NCBI GenBank assembly: GCA_019916065.1
Contig: CM034244.1
Location: 34,843,433 to 34,907,432 of the forward strand
Reading direction: 5' to 3'
From: Vitellaria paradoxa
Lineage: Eukaryota; Streptophyta; Magnoliopsida; Ericales; Sapotaceae
Length of the DNA stretch: 64,000 nt
Shown here: positions 1 through 13,200 of the stretch, in pieces
Layout of the letters: every line of letters begins with the position of its first letter
Position numbering within the stretch: the first letter of the stretch is position 1
Translations under genes and position numbers: made by a program
Notes under the pieces: model-generated
What the model was told of the DNA's origin: nothing
Database searches by the model: none
The model's input: the letters and a program-made list of their open reading frames with translations, nothing else

Positions 1-1094
1 TGATCGTTGTTCTTTTCAAACTTATCGCATTTCATTTACCACTTATAAATAATTTTACGTGCACTAAATATATTATAAGCTGTTTTTGTAATTATTAAAA
101 AATGAATTAAGTTAATGAGATTAATAAAAATTATGATATTAAATATGTGTGCTACTAGCTCCTATTTTTATTATGTCTTGCAATAGATTTTTTTTGCTAT
201 GTATATATTTAATCCTGATAGTTAATTTAATTGGTAAGATTTTGAATTTGTTTTTCAAGAGTCACTAGTTTTGAGTTTCCTTAGGTCCATTGTAAGTTTA
301 TTCAATCATTAACTTTAGAATCTCATAGATTAGTCAAAGTGCATATAAACTGATCCAAACACCTTAAAATATTTCAAAAAAAATTACTAAGTAATTCACG
401 CTTACTATTATTCACAAAATCCCCCCCTTTAAATATTATCTGAATTTTTAACCAAGTTGAAGGCGGAGACTTTATTCGTTGGTGGGCATCCCTCCCAACC
501 TATCCTTCACCGTTTTTTTGCTATGGCAAATTATTGAGGGAGAAAATTGTGACATGATGATCACATGGTGGTGGGTGGCGTTTTTCCCTTTATTTATTTC
601 CCTTTCACCTTTTGGGACATTTCCTTTCTTTCTAGGTACCAATAAAAATGGAACAGGTGGATGACATAACTGAGGTTAATTTAAGTGGGAATAAATAATG
701 GGTAATAAATGATATTATGAAATAAGGGTAATTATATTTTATTTTTTTAATGTTTAAAAATATGACCCTTCTTGGATTTAAAAATTAACACATAACTTAT
801 TGGTATTTTGAACTAACATGTAAAATTAACTAAATCTATTAAATTCAATTGAATATGTACCTCATGAATTAAAATTTAGTTGAGGAGAATTTTTTTTCTT
901 CACAAAAATATTGTGAAAATATATAGATAAAAATAAAAATATATTTTCACTCGTTTTTATATTAAAATAAAATATTATTTTATTTTTTAAAAATAATTTA
1001 TTTTATTTTTCTAAACAATATTTTTTGGACAGTAATGTATAAGCCTAATAGCACGTTTGATATAAATATAGTTAAATTTAACTTTTTTTTTTTT
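1..1094. other. AT-rich intergenic DNA, no gene seen
   Basis: I see no coding region, RNA gene or transposon terminus that I can defend here. One short + strand open frame at 479-664 has no family resemblance and no splice context. The stretch ends in a T-run just before a foldback element. Confidence 0.6.
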
Positions 1095-1440
1095 GGGTAA
1101 AGTATAAAAAATACCTTTACAGTTTACCTTTAGTATCACTTTGGTCACACGTGTTTCAATTGCAACAGTCAAATCCCTACACTTTTGGTCAAGTATCAAT
1201 TCGGTCATTCCGTTAGTTGACCGTTAGAAACAGCCGTTAGATTGAAAGTAACACTGAAGGTAAATTATAAATGAAATTACAATTTTATCCTCAGTCTAAC
1301 GGTTATTTCTAACAGTCAACTAACAAAAGGACCGAATTGATGCTTAACTGAAAGTGTAGGGATTTGACTGTTGCAATTGAAACGTGTGAGACCAAAGTGA
1401 TACCGAAGATAAATTGTAGGGATATTTTTTGTATTTTACC
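1095..1440. mobile_element. Foldback (long inverted repeat) MITE, MULE-like
   Basis: A 346-bp near-palindrome. The left arm starts GGGTAAAGTAT and the right arm ends GTATTTTACC. The inner parts of the two arms are reverse complements for about 110 bp or more, for example TTTCAATTGCAACAGTCAAA on the left against TTTGACTGTTGCAATTGAAA read on the right. T-rich flanks on both sides prevent a confident target-site duplication. Long TIRs with no coding capacity fit a TIR-MULE-type or foldback MITE; the superfamily is inferred. A related degenerate copy lies at about 50560-50795. Confidence 0.8.
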
Positions 1441-3637
1441 ATTTTTTTTATTTTTCATCTTTGTTAAAATAACAAGTAGGTTATGTATTGACTATTAAAT
1501 TAAAAGAGGTCGAGTATTTTTGATTTAAATGGATTAAAGTGTTACTACCTTTATTAATAATTTTGACCGATTCAGTTTTCCTAAATAATCTTCCTTTGGA
1601 GTTTCAATTTTTTGTTGAAAAATTTCAAAAATTCTAAAAATTTTTAAGTTTTTTCAATCAAATTTTGAAATATGTCATTTTTATATCATTTTAATATTAA
1701 TTTTTTATTTTTTTAACTTTTTCAAAACTCCAAACACCTCAAATTGCTCGAATTGTTTTCAAGTGCATTTTCCAGAATTAAAAACTAAACAAATTTAATT
1801 TTAACACTAATTAAAATAAAAATAAATAAATTAAAAATAGAAATTGTCATGACACAAAAACAAAAAATCCCTAACCCAAGCAAACGCATGCATCACTGTA
1901 TTGGCGGTGAATTTGGGTTGCTTCTTTCAGAGCTGCAGCAGCCACGATTATCAGCTGTAATGGTGATTGTCGTGTCTTCGAGAACGGAGCCACAATAATC
2001 AGCTGTCGTGATAAGATTGTCATGTCTTCAAGAATGTACCACTAGCTCTGGCCACTCCTTATCCGCCTAGGAAGTGCCCTTAAAATATTTTGTCTCATTT
2101 ACCTTCGAGAAAAAAAAATTGTTTAAAATAAAAAGACAACAAATAAAATTAGAGGAAAAAAAATATAAACCCAATGTGATGTAGGCATTGTTTGGTTTGT
2201 TAAAAACGAATAAAAATTTTTAAAAATCTCTAAAATTTTATAACACATTTTGACTATCTCGTATTTCATATAATCTCTATAAATTTATATATATATATAT
2301 ATATATATATCTGTATATTCTAATAAATTTTTAAAAATCCTAATGCTTTTTTTTACAAACTCTAATAATTTTTTCATAAATTTTAATAACTTTTCAATAA
2401 ATTTTAACAAATCTGACATAAATTCGTGAGAGTGAATTGAAAGAAACTATTTCTATAGTTTCTCTCTCAAATTTTTTCACCCAGAAGTCAAAAGGCTCAA
2501 TAAATTTTAAAAAATTTTTTAACATAAATCCGTGAGAATAAACCTAAAAAATCCTTCAACTTTTTATCGTAAAAATTCAAAAGTTACACTATTTTTCTCT
2601 AAAATCGTGGTTTGGGTGAGAAATATTAAACGACAAAAGTTATCTCAAATCACATTTTTTTTTCTTTTTTCTTTTTTTTGGGCCACCCCAAACGCTCCTG
2701 TAATATGATGTCGTAGGGTTCGTTTGGAGTATTAAAAATTTTATAATCCTCTTTTCATCACAAATGAATTTTTATAAATCTCTATAAATTTATATATATC
2801 TACAATTTCAAACAAATTTATACAAATCTTAATTAATAAAAGTTTCTTCAAATCTTAATAATATTTTTATAAAATTTAAAAAGTTTTGATAAAAGAGTTA
2901 AAGAGTTTTTGCTCAAATCCTTTCAAACTGACAAAAATCCGTTCGAAGTGAATTATTAATCTCTATCTTTTGTGGTTTGTGATTTATATTCTAAACATTA
3001 AAAAGTAACTCAAACCACATTTTATTTCAACTTCTGTAACTTTAAATGCCCCATAATGTAATATCTATTACAAAGATTAAAGAGAGAACTCATGATTTAG
3101 AGTTTACCTGGATTGAATAAGGGGTTTAAAGGTGAAGTTAGCTGAGTTATAAGAATTTAAAGTGAATAAAAGATTTAAAGACCAAATGAATTGGATTACA
3201 AAAAGTTAAGGAAAAAATATTTTTTTCGAATTGAATATTTTTTCAAAAAAAAATATTTTTTTGGACCAACCTACTCTGATTATAGTCTGGGATAGCCTAT
3301 ACAGGGGTCTGTCCTTGAAAAATGATCTTTAAATAAGTTTATAATAATAGGCATGTATTATAATAATAATTTATATATTAAAATAAAATTAATTATTTAT
3401 TAAATATTAAAATATAAAATAGTCTAATATATATAAGTATATCTATAGATAATATTTTATAACTTAAATGGGTTTAGAGGTTCAAAAAATATTTTAAAAA
3501 ATTAAAAATTGATATAAAAAGTTAGCACATAACAAAATTTAATTAAAAAGAATTTTAAACTTCTAAAATATTTTTTAAAATTTTTTTAAAATTTTTAAAC
3601 TTCAAATAAAACTACATGGAATATTCTAACAAAGATG
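1441..3637. other. AT-rich upstream region of LOX copy 1 with degenerate repeats
   Basis: No gene seen. It holds an imperfect tandem duplication of about 50 bp (about 1940-2035, built on GCCACRATWATCAGCTGT), an (AT)n tract near 2288-2310, and several stretches of the type 'gtttGGTTTGTTaaaa...CCAAACGCtcc' (about 2186-2695 and 2716-3060). These resemble degraded small TIR elements that recur through the window. Confidence 0.5.
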
Positions 3638-3787
3638 TTGCAAGGCAAATTATTAATGCAGCTTTTATTTCACGTGTAGTAATTGTCCTATTGTCTGGGT
3701 TCTTCTGTCCCTTTGCAAGGCAAATTATTTTGACAGCTATTATTCCACGTGTAGTAATTTTACTGTAGTCGGGGGTCTTCTATCCCT
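3638..3787 (+). repeat. 75-bp tandem duplication in the LOX copy 1 promoter
   Basis: Unit 1 (3638-3712) and unit 2 (3713-3787) both begin TTGCAAGGCAAATTATT and share CACGTGTAGTAATT and a TCTTCT-TCCCT end. The period is 75 bp with modest divergence. The duplicated block lies 120-270 bp upstream of the start codon, so it doubles any cis element it carries, including the G-box. Confidence 0.85.
3671..3751 (+). promoter_or_regulatory. Two G-boxes (CACGTG) 75 bp apart
   Basis: CACGTG occurs at 3671-3676 and again at 3746-3751, each at the same place in the duplicated promoter unit and each followed by TAGTAATT. G-boxes are binding sites for bHLH factors such as MYC2, and jasmonate-responsive genes including LOX2-class genes are known targets. 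The sites are visible; MYC2 control of this gene is inferred. No CACGTG is present in the 250 bp upstream of LOX copy 2. Confidence 0.7.
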
Positions 3788-3826
3788 ATCTCCTGCTCTC
3801 TCTCAGACTTGTTGTATGTATACATC

Positions 3827-3834
3827 TATAAGTA
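3827..3834 (+). promoter_or_regulatory. Probable TATA box of LOX copy 1
   Basis: TATAAGTA lies 74 bp before the ATG, downstream of the G-boxes. A start site about 25-35 bp further on (around 3858) would leave a 5'UTR of about 50 nt containing no ATG before 3908. Confidence 0.6.
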
Positions 3835-3907
3835 GAGGTTAGTCCTCAACAAAGCAATATCCAACCACTAAAATAGTCGCCACCACCGGAAAAAAAAAAT
3901 AAATAAA

Positions 3908-4265
3908 ATGTTGAAGAGTCAAGTGGTGAACCGGTCGTCTCAAACCCTATTCCGATGGCACAAGCCATTCATCTGCAGCACTGGGGCTGGCCCAGCTCCT
4001 CTACCCTTCAATCTCAAGCCAGCGATTCGTCGAAAACACGACAGTTTTCGTGTTAGCTGTACTCCTAGGAAGACCGTTAACGTTAAAGCTATAGCTACAA
4101 CTGATGCCCAGCAGTCTACGACTACCGTTAAAGCTATTGTTACTGTTAAAGTTACAGTTGGTGGATTCTTCTCGAACCTCGGATTGAGCCATGGGCTCGA
4201 CGACATCACTGATTTGCTCGGCAAATCCATCCTCTTGGAGCTTGTTAGCGCCAAACTCGATTCCA
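3908..4265 (+). CDS. LOX2: LOX copy 1 exon 1: transit peptide and start of PLAT domain
   Basis: The ATG opens a Ser/Arg/Lys-rich leader of about 50-60 residues, typical of a chloroplast transit peptide, then a Val/Lys-rich strand ([14 protein letters not shown]) and [20 protein letters not shown], the start of the LOX PLAT domain. The donor is CCA|GTAAGC, phase 1. Confidence 0.92.
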
Positions 4266-7200
4266 GTAAGCATTTGCATACCCTTCTCTCTCTCTCTCTC
4301 TCTCTCCCCCAACCCTTCTTCTCCTATTTTTATTTTTTTATTATTTTTTTAAGTGCTGTTTGCAAGATCTAAATTTTGCAAACTTTTGTAAAGGAAATTG
4401 AAAAATCCATTCTTTTCCCTTACTAATAATTCATTGACACAACCTTCTCTCTCTCCCTCTCTCTCTTCCCTCCATCATCTTCTTCTTCTACCCCACTTTT
4501 TTTAAGTGCTATTTGCAAAATCAAGTTTTGCAAACTTTTATAAAAAGGAATGATAAATATATTTTTTTATTAATTTTTTTATTAGTAATGAGCTGTACTT
4601 AAAAGACAAAAATAGGATTTAACATGTACATAGTTTAAATTTTAATTTATAAAGTAAATTTATATAAAAATTGTAAAAATAAAAATCATTAATAAAAAAA
4701 AGTGTTTATATAATATTTAATAAATGTGTAAACTTTTATCGTATTTTTAAAAATATTAATTTAAAAATTTATATATAAAAAGTATTAAAAAAAGATATGA
4801 GAAGAGTGAAAGAGTGTATGTCCATATAAAATGATAGGAATGACAGTTAAAATGGAAAAAATTAAAAATAATCGTGGGCGTTGAGCAAATTTAACAGTTG
4901 AAAATATTTAAAATTTAAAATTTTCTTATTATATATGAATGACACAAAGAGTATAAAAGAGCGTGTATTTAAAATTTAAATATTAAGCACATGAAAATTA
5001 TAATTTAAATGTTTATTTTGATATATTTTTTAAGAAAATTAAAGTTTAAATATCATTTTTTAATTAAAAAATTTAGTTGATTTTGTTTAATTAATATTCG
5101 TGTTTAATAAATATATAAAATATCATTATTTATTATAAATATTTTTATATTTTTTAAAATATTAATTTTAAAATTTTTATATATAAGAAGTATTAAAAAA
5201 AAAAAGAAGGGTAAGAAATTATTTTTTTAGAAATTAATTTTTTTATGAGATGATCGAAAAGACAATTAAAGGAGAACGAGAAAGAAATACTTTGATTATC
5301 AAATTTAAAAATGTATAAATTTCAAATCATGAGGTATATTGTTACATAAATTTCTTTAAAACTGTTGTAGAGTGGGGGATCTAATGAAAGAGTATAAATA
5401 TCTTTACCATTTTTAAATTTTCATAAAATTTTAATTATTTTCATATTTTATACATATTTTATGATCGAAAAAATAATTAAAGGAGAACAAGAAAGAAATA
5501 ATTTTGATTATTGAATTTAAAAATGTATAAATTTTAAATCATGAGGTATATTGTTACATAAATTTCATTAAAACTGTTGTAGAGTGAGGGATCTAATAAA
5601 AGAGTGTAAATATCTTTATCATTTTTAAATTTTCATAAAATTTTGATTAATTTCATATTTTATGCATATTTACTTATTTTTACGAAATTTTCTTCAAAAT
5701 TTTGATACGAGGGGTGTTTAGAGTTCCAAAAAAATTTTAAAAACTCAAAAGATTTTAACTTTTTGAAATTCAAAAAAATTTTAATTTTTTTAAAAAACTT
5801 GGCAAAATCTGTTAGAATAGATTAATATAGTAAGTTCCAACGAATTTTGACAAATTTTTTTAAAAATTAGACTATTCTACAAAACTTAAAAGTTTTTAAG
5901 ATTTTCTACTAAAATTATCATATTTTATTTAATATAATTTTAAAAAAATTTATATCAAATTAAATAAAAATATCAAACTATTATTTTAAAATAATTTTTT
6001 ACACTCTAAATTTTAAAAAAATTATACTTTTGTTAAATTTTAGATTTTTCTTAACACTCCAAACGATCTGATGGTATACGAAAACTGTTCGAACTCACTT
6101 TGAGCGCACCTGCTCAAGCGCGCTTTGAGAGCCTGTCATAGAAGCCTATCCACTGGAGCCAAATTCATACATTTCTCCTGTAACTTGACTCGATCGCTTT
6201 TTTAGAGTTACAATTAGAATGTTAAGTGGTTGATCTTACTTTGATTACCTTTTCTATTGGATAAGATATTTGAAATGTTCCTTTTTAAATTGGTGAACGA
6301 TTCAATTAGTAAGATTTAATTAATAGCACTTTAAAAATTTTACAGATTTAAATTTTGACGCATAATTGTCATTATTAAAAAAATAATTAACCTAACACTT
6401 CCTTTAGTTCATTCCCCCGGGGGAGAGGGGATAGCATCAAATGCTTTTTTAGCTCATAGCTCCTACGTTTTTTGTCAAAGCCATGTATATTACTTTTTTT
6501 TTTTAACGCTAAAACTGTGTAAGAATATCGTTAGATGTTTTCGGAAGGCCAGGAAGTTATGTTTTTACAAAGGCGTGTGCCCTTTTTTTTTTTTTTTAAA
6601 GCTGAAATAGTTCCTCTTATCAATGATGGCTTCTTTGTTGTTTTGTGTTGTACGTGTGGTCCAGTTCTCTTACAATTTTCACCAATAAAGAGGGTTATGC
6701 AAATAAAACTTTTCTCGACAACAATAATTTTGTTAAGGGTCGATTTTGAGTAATAAAAAGTGAGATAAATTGAGATAAAAGAAGATAATTTATGAATTCG
6801 TAATTCGTATAATGAGATAAAAGTGAATAATTTTTAAAAATTTTTAAAAATTTTGAAAGTTTTTCTGTGTTTAGTAACAAACTAAACGCACCGTAAATGT
6901 ATAATATTTCGATAAATATTTAATTTGAAACATTAATAATACCCAATAAGTAAAAGAATTCGAGGTAGATCCGGTGTGCCGGGTGTATCCAACCCTAGGT
7001 AAAATTGTTTTTTTATACAAACTTTTGTTGCGAGTTCTATGCTTCACATATAGAAGTAGTATTTTGTGAACTATAACGATTGCTGTTTTGATTTGATTGA
7101 CTTGTAGCACTGAACAGTAGTTGTGTTCCTAACAATTTTTCATTGGGGGGATAATATCTCTCTCTTTAATTTTTTCGGTCAGTTTAAAACAAAAATTTTT

Positions 7201-10200
7201 AAAAATTTTTAGTAATTTTTGTTAATTTATTTATATATATATATATAGTAAAAATTAAAAAAATTTTAGTAACTTTTAAAAATTTTAAAAAATTTTTAAT
7301 TATTTGATAAAAAATTAAAAAATCAGTGCCACCAATAATAAGAAATAGAATATGGGAGACTTAGAAAGTTTCAAATGGTCCACGTTAGAGTGGTCCTCAC
7401 TAGCTTAATGAAATATATGAAAATATTCAAAATCACTAAAATTTTGGATTATGCCAAAATATGAAATGACAAGAGAAAAAAAAAATCTAATCTTTAATTA
7501 GGTACTTTTTTTTTTTTTATGGTCGATAACCTCTATCCATGTTTGTTAAAGGAATGTTTGTTAAAGATATTGGAATTTAGGGTCTCGTTGATAAATCAAA
7601 AAATTTTATATTCAAAACTTTTGTTGTGATATTATTACATGCTATTTTTTTAGAAAAAAATTAAATATTAGTAAAAATTTTTTAAAGTTAAATAAAAGTT
7701 AAAAAAAGTTATTAAATATATGTGTGATAATTTTTTTGTGTATTTGATAAATTCTGTTGGAAAAATTTGAAAAAAGTTAAAAGAGTTTTAGTAAAAAACT
7801 TATATAAAACAAAAAAATTACAAAAAATAAAAAAAATAGCTTTTTTTTTTTAGAGCAACCAAGAGGTACGAATTGGCCGAAAGAGATTCAAAGTTACCAC
7901 AAGAAATGACGCTTTCTAGTGATGTAAGAATTTATCCCAATTAATGTTAAAACTTTATGGTTAAAATATTTTTAGTAATTATACAATTGTCCCAATAAAT
8001 TTAACGCTACAAGTATTTTTTTTTTTTGGTAAAAAGTAAAATATCTTATTTTAACACTACATGATCGCTCTAGTGTTCATCCCTAATGACTTAGTCACTA
8101 AAAATTGTAGAAGTAAAAATGACTTACAATTAATTAATTTTAATATGTTTTAGCAATGTGTTAAGCGTGACCATTGAACACGTAAGAATTTTTGATAAAA
8201 TAATTGCTATTATTCAATTCTTTTACCGTGCGTTTGGGATGAGAATTTGGTAAAAGGAAAAGAAAGTGGTAGAGAAAATGAAGAGTAAGAGAAAGGATAA
8301 TATAAAATTTTAAACCTAACGTTTTATTTGAGTAGATTAAAAAATACATAAAACAAAATGAAAATTGTTTACTAATAAACTCACTTTTAATTTAATTATT
8401 TTTAATTTCTCATATCTCATGCATTTTCTTTTTGATTTTTCATCACAAATCAAATGTGAAGAGTAATTTTGAATTCATATCAATTTCTTCTCATTTGACA
8501 AATTATTGATCAGAGCACAGCTTTAGGTTCTGTTTGGAATAAAAAGTTAGAAGTTCAGTTTCTGGTTATTTAATTTTCTTAACTTTTTTAAAAAAATCAA
8601 AAATATATATATATTTTTTAACATTTTAAACTTATTTTAAACAATAAAGTGTAAAATATCGAATAACAAATTTAAAAAATTAACTACTAAATATTGACAT
8701 TTTTGTTTGGCAATATAAAAAACTAATTTTTTTAGTAATTAATTTAAAAAATGTAATTTTCCCCAAATTAAGTCTTATTATAATCTTTTTTGTGATTACT
8801 TTGTAACAATAACATTTACCGCGGATTAATTTCTATTTTTAGTGATGCCTTGTTTCTTCACTAAAATTCACATTTCATGAGGGATGGAGCGAGTGAAAAC
8901 TTAACGTTGATTAATTGGGAGGGATATATATATATATATATATATATGAATTATTAAAGTTAAAAGTTAAGTTATTATTTCTTGAAGAGACGGGATTAGA
9001 GAGGAAAACAATTAAGGGGTATGCACATCGGGTGAGCCAGGAAGACAATGATGTGAAATACGAGAGTGATTTTGAAATTCCAGATGATTTTGGGGAGATT
9101 GGTGCGGTCTTGGTTGAGAATGAACACCACAAAGAGATGTTCCTTGAGAAGATGGTCTTTAATGGATTTGCTCTTGGACCTGTTAACGTGACTTGTAACT
9201 CGTGGGTTGCTTCCAAATTTGACGCTCCTGGGAAGAGAATTTTCTTCACGAACAAGGTACGTGCATCCCCCCCCCCCCCCCTTTTCCATCAATATATATT
9301 ACACAAATTTCGTGCATGATATTAAAATTAGAGAATATTTTAGGGAAATTAGAGAAATTTTTATTGTCAAAAAAACATTTGATCGTTTGATGAAAATAAT
9401 TGGAGAAATTTTTGGAATTTTTAAATAATCTTTAAAATGTTTGGCTTTCAACCAAATATCAAAACTTACTAAAAGTTACAAAAAATTTGTACTTTCTTCT
9501 AATTAAATTTTACCACATATCACATTTATATTAAATTTTTGTACTGTTACTGTACTTTTTGACTAATTTTTTTACAACCAAACACCGAAATATCCTCAAA
9601 ATAAAATATTAAAAATTTATCTTTTTTTTTAACTTTCACGTGGGCCCTATTTTATTGAATCATTGTTCTATCAAACAAAAAAAGTTACATGGAGGGGAAA
9701 AAAAAAAAAGGGGAAAAGGAAATGTTTTAATTACTTGCTTATTTTTGTTAACGAGCCAACCAACATGAATGAGCCAGTGTACTCGTTCTGAAATTGGCAG
9801 TGATTTGTTTTGGTTGTGGACCTTGTGGTCCTCGTTTACGTGGCTGTCGATTTTGTATTCGAGAACGTTATCCTCCTGTCAGACCCATTGTCAACATCTT
9901 CTTGGCTTTGGGATGAAAAGAAACATATATATATATATATATATATCAATTTTAGAGGAGGGTCCCCAATCTACGATCGTCGCGGGATTCTCTCTCTTGT
10001 CTCTCTCTCTCACATATCGCCAGACCTTTCTGCTCCTGTGCCAACGTTTTAATTTGCCTGGCTGGGCGGTGACAGGGCTTTGTTTGATTTAGGAGAAAGT
10101 AGGATGACAAAATAAATAAATAAAGTAAAAAAATGACCGACGGTGACAAGGGGGTGTTTGTTAAAATTGGAAGTGCTATCACGTGTTAATTTTGAAAAAA

Positions 10201-13200
10201 AAATTTGGTATTTGATACAAATTTATATATGTTAAAAAAAAAGTCGGAAGAATTTTTTTTTTGCTCCGTTTGGTTGCCCAAAAATAGAAAATTTTGGAAA
10301 TTTTTCATTTTTTGGTGTTAGGTAACACCATCAAAAGTTATTAAATTTTTTTTCAATTTTTTTACCAAACAATTAAATTTTGAGTGGAAAAAGTTGGACA
10401 ATCAAAAAATAAAAAAAGATGATGTGAAAATGACATATGACGAAGATTGGTTGGAGAAAATAAAAAAAATTTGTAATTTTTGTAACTTTTTGTAAATTTT
10501 AATGAATTTTGGCTCTTCCAAAGAGGGCCTAAAAGTTTTTTAAATTGTTTAAAATTTTTAATTACCAAATAATTAAAATTTCTAGAAATTTTTAATTTTT
10601 ATTCAATGTATAAAAAGTTTTATTATAAAAATTCTTGGAAGTCACACTTTTTTTTGGACGCAACCAAGCCTTTGTGAAAAAATTGGAAAAAAGTGAGGAA
10701 AAAGAAAATTAACAAATTAACAAATTTGGCAGAAAGTATTGGAGTTCCAAACTTCCTTTGCGATAAAAAAATTAAAATTTTCTTCATTGTATTGAGAATA
10801 AAGGGGATGAAAATATTTAAAAAAAAAATTTCTTTTCCACTGCATTTCCCTACTACAAATTATCAAATCAAACAAAAAAGAAAGAGAAAGACATTCAAAT
10901 TTTTTAAATTTCTTTCGTTTTCCACTTTTCTTTCACCCAACTAATCAACAATGGGTTTACCAATGGATTACGGAAACTCTCTCCCTCTTTCTCCAAAGGA
11001 AATTGGGCTGAATATTTAAATGAATATATATATATATATATATATGTTGGGCAAAAATTTAAAAAAAAAATAATAAATATTATAAAAAAAGTTCTAAAAC
11101 AGAAAATAAAAAAATAACCCAAATGTCACATTGATTTTTATTCAATTAGATATAATAACTATACAAATATGAATTAAAAAAATTAAAAATTTAACATTGA
11201 TCGATTGTGCCTTACGGCTAATGATAACGTAAACCACATTATGAAAATAAACAAATTCACTTAAATGACTAAAAATTATAACTGAACTTGCAAACTGTAT
11301 AAACCATTTGCAATTCATTTAAACCGATCAGTTCAGCTGCTCTTATAAATTGAAGTTAAGAAATTATTAGAATATTGTGTTTATAAAAAATTAAAATTTT
11401 TAAAACATTTTATTATTTAATCAATATTTATGTAACACTAATTCTTTAGTTAATAAGAGATTTTAACTGATAATGGTTTTACAAGAAGAAATAGTTTACA
11501 TTATAAGAAATATCTAATAAATATTAGATTATTGGTTAATTTTAATTATTTAAATATTTAATTTTATTTACATTTTAAGTTTAATGCATATATGATATAT
11601 TTAAAACATGAGGGTTCAATCCTAATTGTCCCAATTACAACAAAGGCATTGATTATTACCTAGGAAGCATAGACTACTTTAAAATAGGTGTTTGGTACAC
11701 AGTATCAGATACACATATTTCTTGCATACTTCAAACTATGTGTCAGACACACCACATAGCGTGTCCTATTGTTTTGTTATTTTTCCTCAAATATAAGATT
11801 AAAATAAATCTAGACTTAAGTAGTCGAAACTTTCAAAATTATAAAATTTTATAATTTATATTTTATTGTATTTTGTATATTGAATTATAGATTAAATTAA
11901 TTTTGCTGTAAGTGTTATATTATATACATACTTAGAAAAAGAAATACAAAGTTTATATTTTTTAGTCGTATTTTTGCCTGTACTTGTTTTTTATTTTTAT
12001 TTTTTTCTGAAATTATCATATTTTTGTTTGTTCCTGTATTGTGTACAAATATCGTATCCATGTTTCTTAAATTAGCTCCGATTTACAATGCATAAGAAGA
12101 ATTTCATGGAAATTAATGTACGTACACATGGTTGCCATTGAATTCTCAATATGTCTTGAGGTTTTGTAATTATAGTTTGTTTGTTTGTTGTATTCTTTTT
12201 GTATGAGCAGTCATATTTGCCGTCCCAAACACCAAGTGGGTTGAAAAAGCAAAGAGAGATAGAACTCCAAAATATTCGAGGCGATGGAGAAGGAGAACGC
12301 AAGAAATCTGATAGGATATACGATTATGATGTATATAACGATCTGGGTGATCCCGACAGTAAGCCTGAATTGAAACGGCCAGTGCTAGGCGGAAAAGACC
12401 TTCCGTACCCTAGACGTTGTAGAACAGGTCGACCGCGATGTAAGACAGGTATGAAAGAGTTTAAGATAAATTATACTAAGTATATATATATATATATTTT
12501 ATTTTACTCGTAATCTCGTTTTATCTCAAAATTTTAAGTGGTAATACTTTATTTTATTTTTTATACTTTTAGGGGTTGTTTGGAACTCTTGAAAATGTTG
12601 AAAAATTTTAAAAATCTCTATAATTTTTTATAATGCTCCAGCAAAATTTTTTCACCTCGAATTACGTGAATCTTTATATTTTTTTATAAATTTATATATC
12701 TCTACAAATTCAAATAAATATCTATAAATTCCAATAGCATTTTTACAAATCTTAACAATATTTTTACAAAACTAATAACTTTTCTACAAATTTCAAAAGG
12801 TTCTAATAAAAAAGTTAAAAAAGTGTCTACTCCAATGCGTTCAAATAGATGAAAATCCATTTAAACCGAACTATTTATCTCTGTTTTTTATGATTTATAG
12901 TTTATATTTCAATTGCCAAAAGTTAATTCAAATTATATTTTATCTCATTTTTATAATTCCGAGTGGACCCTTAATCTGATTCTATATTATCTCTTTCCTC
13001 AAAATTATTAATAGAAAATGTGATATATCTGACACATGTGATGAATATGTAATATTTTCTCTCAAATTTTTTGAGCAATAACTAAGGGGTAAAGTAGAAC
13101 TCAATTAAAAGAACAATACTTCCTCTAATTTAAAAATTAAGGCTTAACTTTCTTGTGATTTTGGATTTTAAATGGCATTAATAGAATTTAATAAATTTCA

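Larger units (their letters stand above)
4266..8987 (+). other. LOX copy 1 intron 1 (4.7 kb)
   Basis: A long AT-rich intron with no gene seen. It contains two tandem duplications listed separately, an (AT)n tract near 7231-7247, T-runs, and degraded small repeats, including 8525-8770 which begins TTCTGTTTGGAAT. The acceptor is TTGAAG|AG, preceded by an (AT)n tract at about 8925-8946. Confidence 0.8.

Noticed and set aside
479..664. 61-residue + strand open frame before the foldback MITE
   Set aside because: Hydrophobic, Phe/Trp-rich, no recognised motif and no splice or UTR context; likely chance in AT-rich DNA.
9769..10092. 107-residue + strand open frame in LOX copy 1 intron 2
   Set aside because: It runs through an (AT)n tract (IYIYIYI) and lies inside an intron whose flanking exons join perfectly; no family match.
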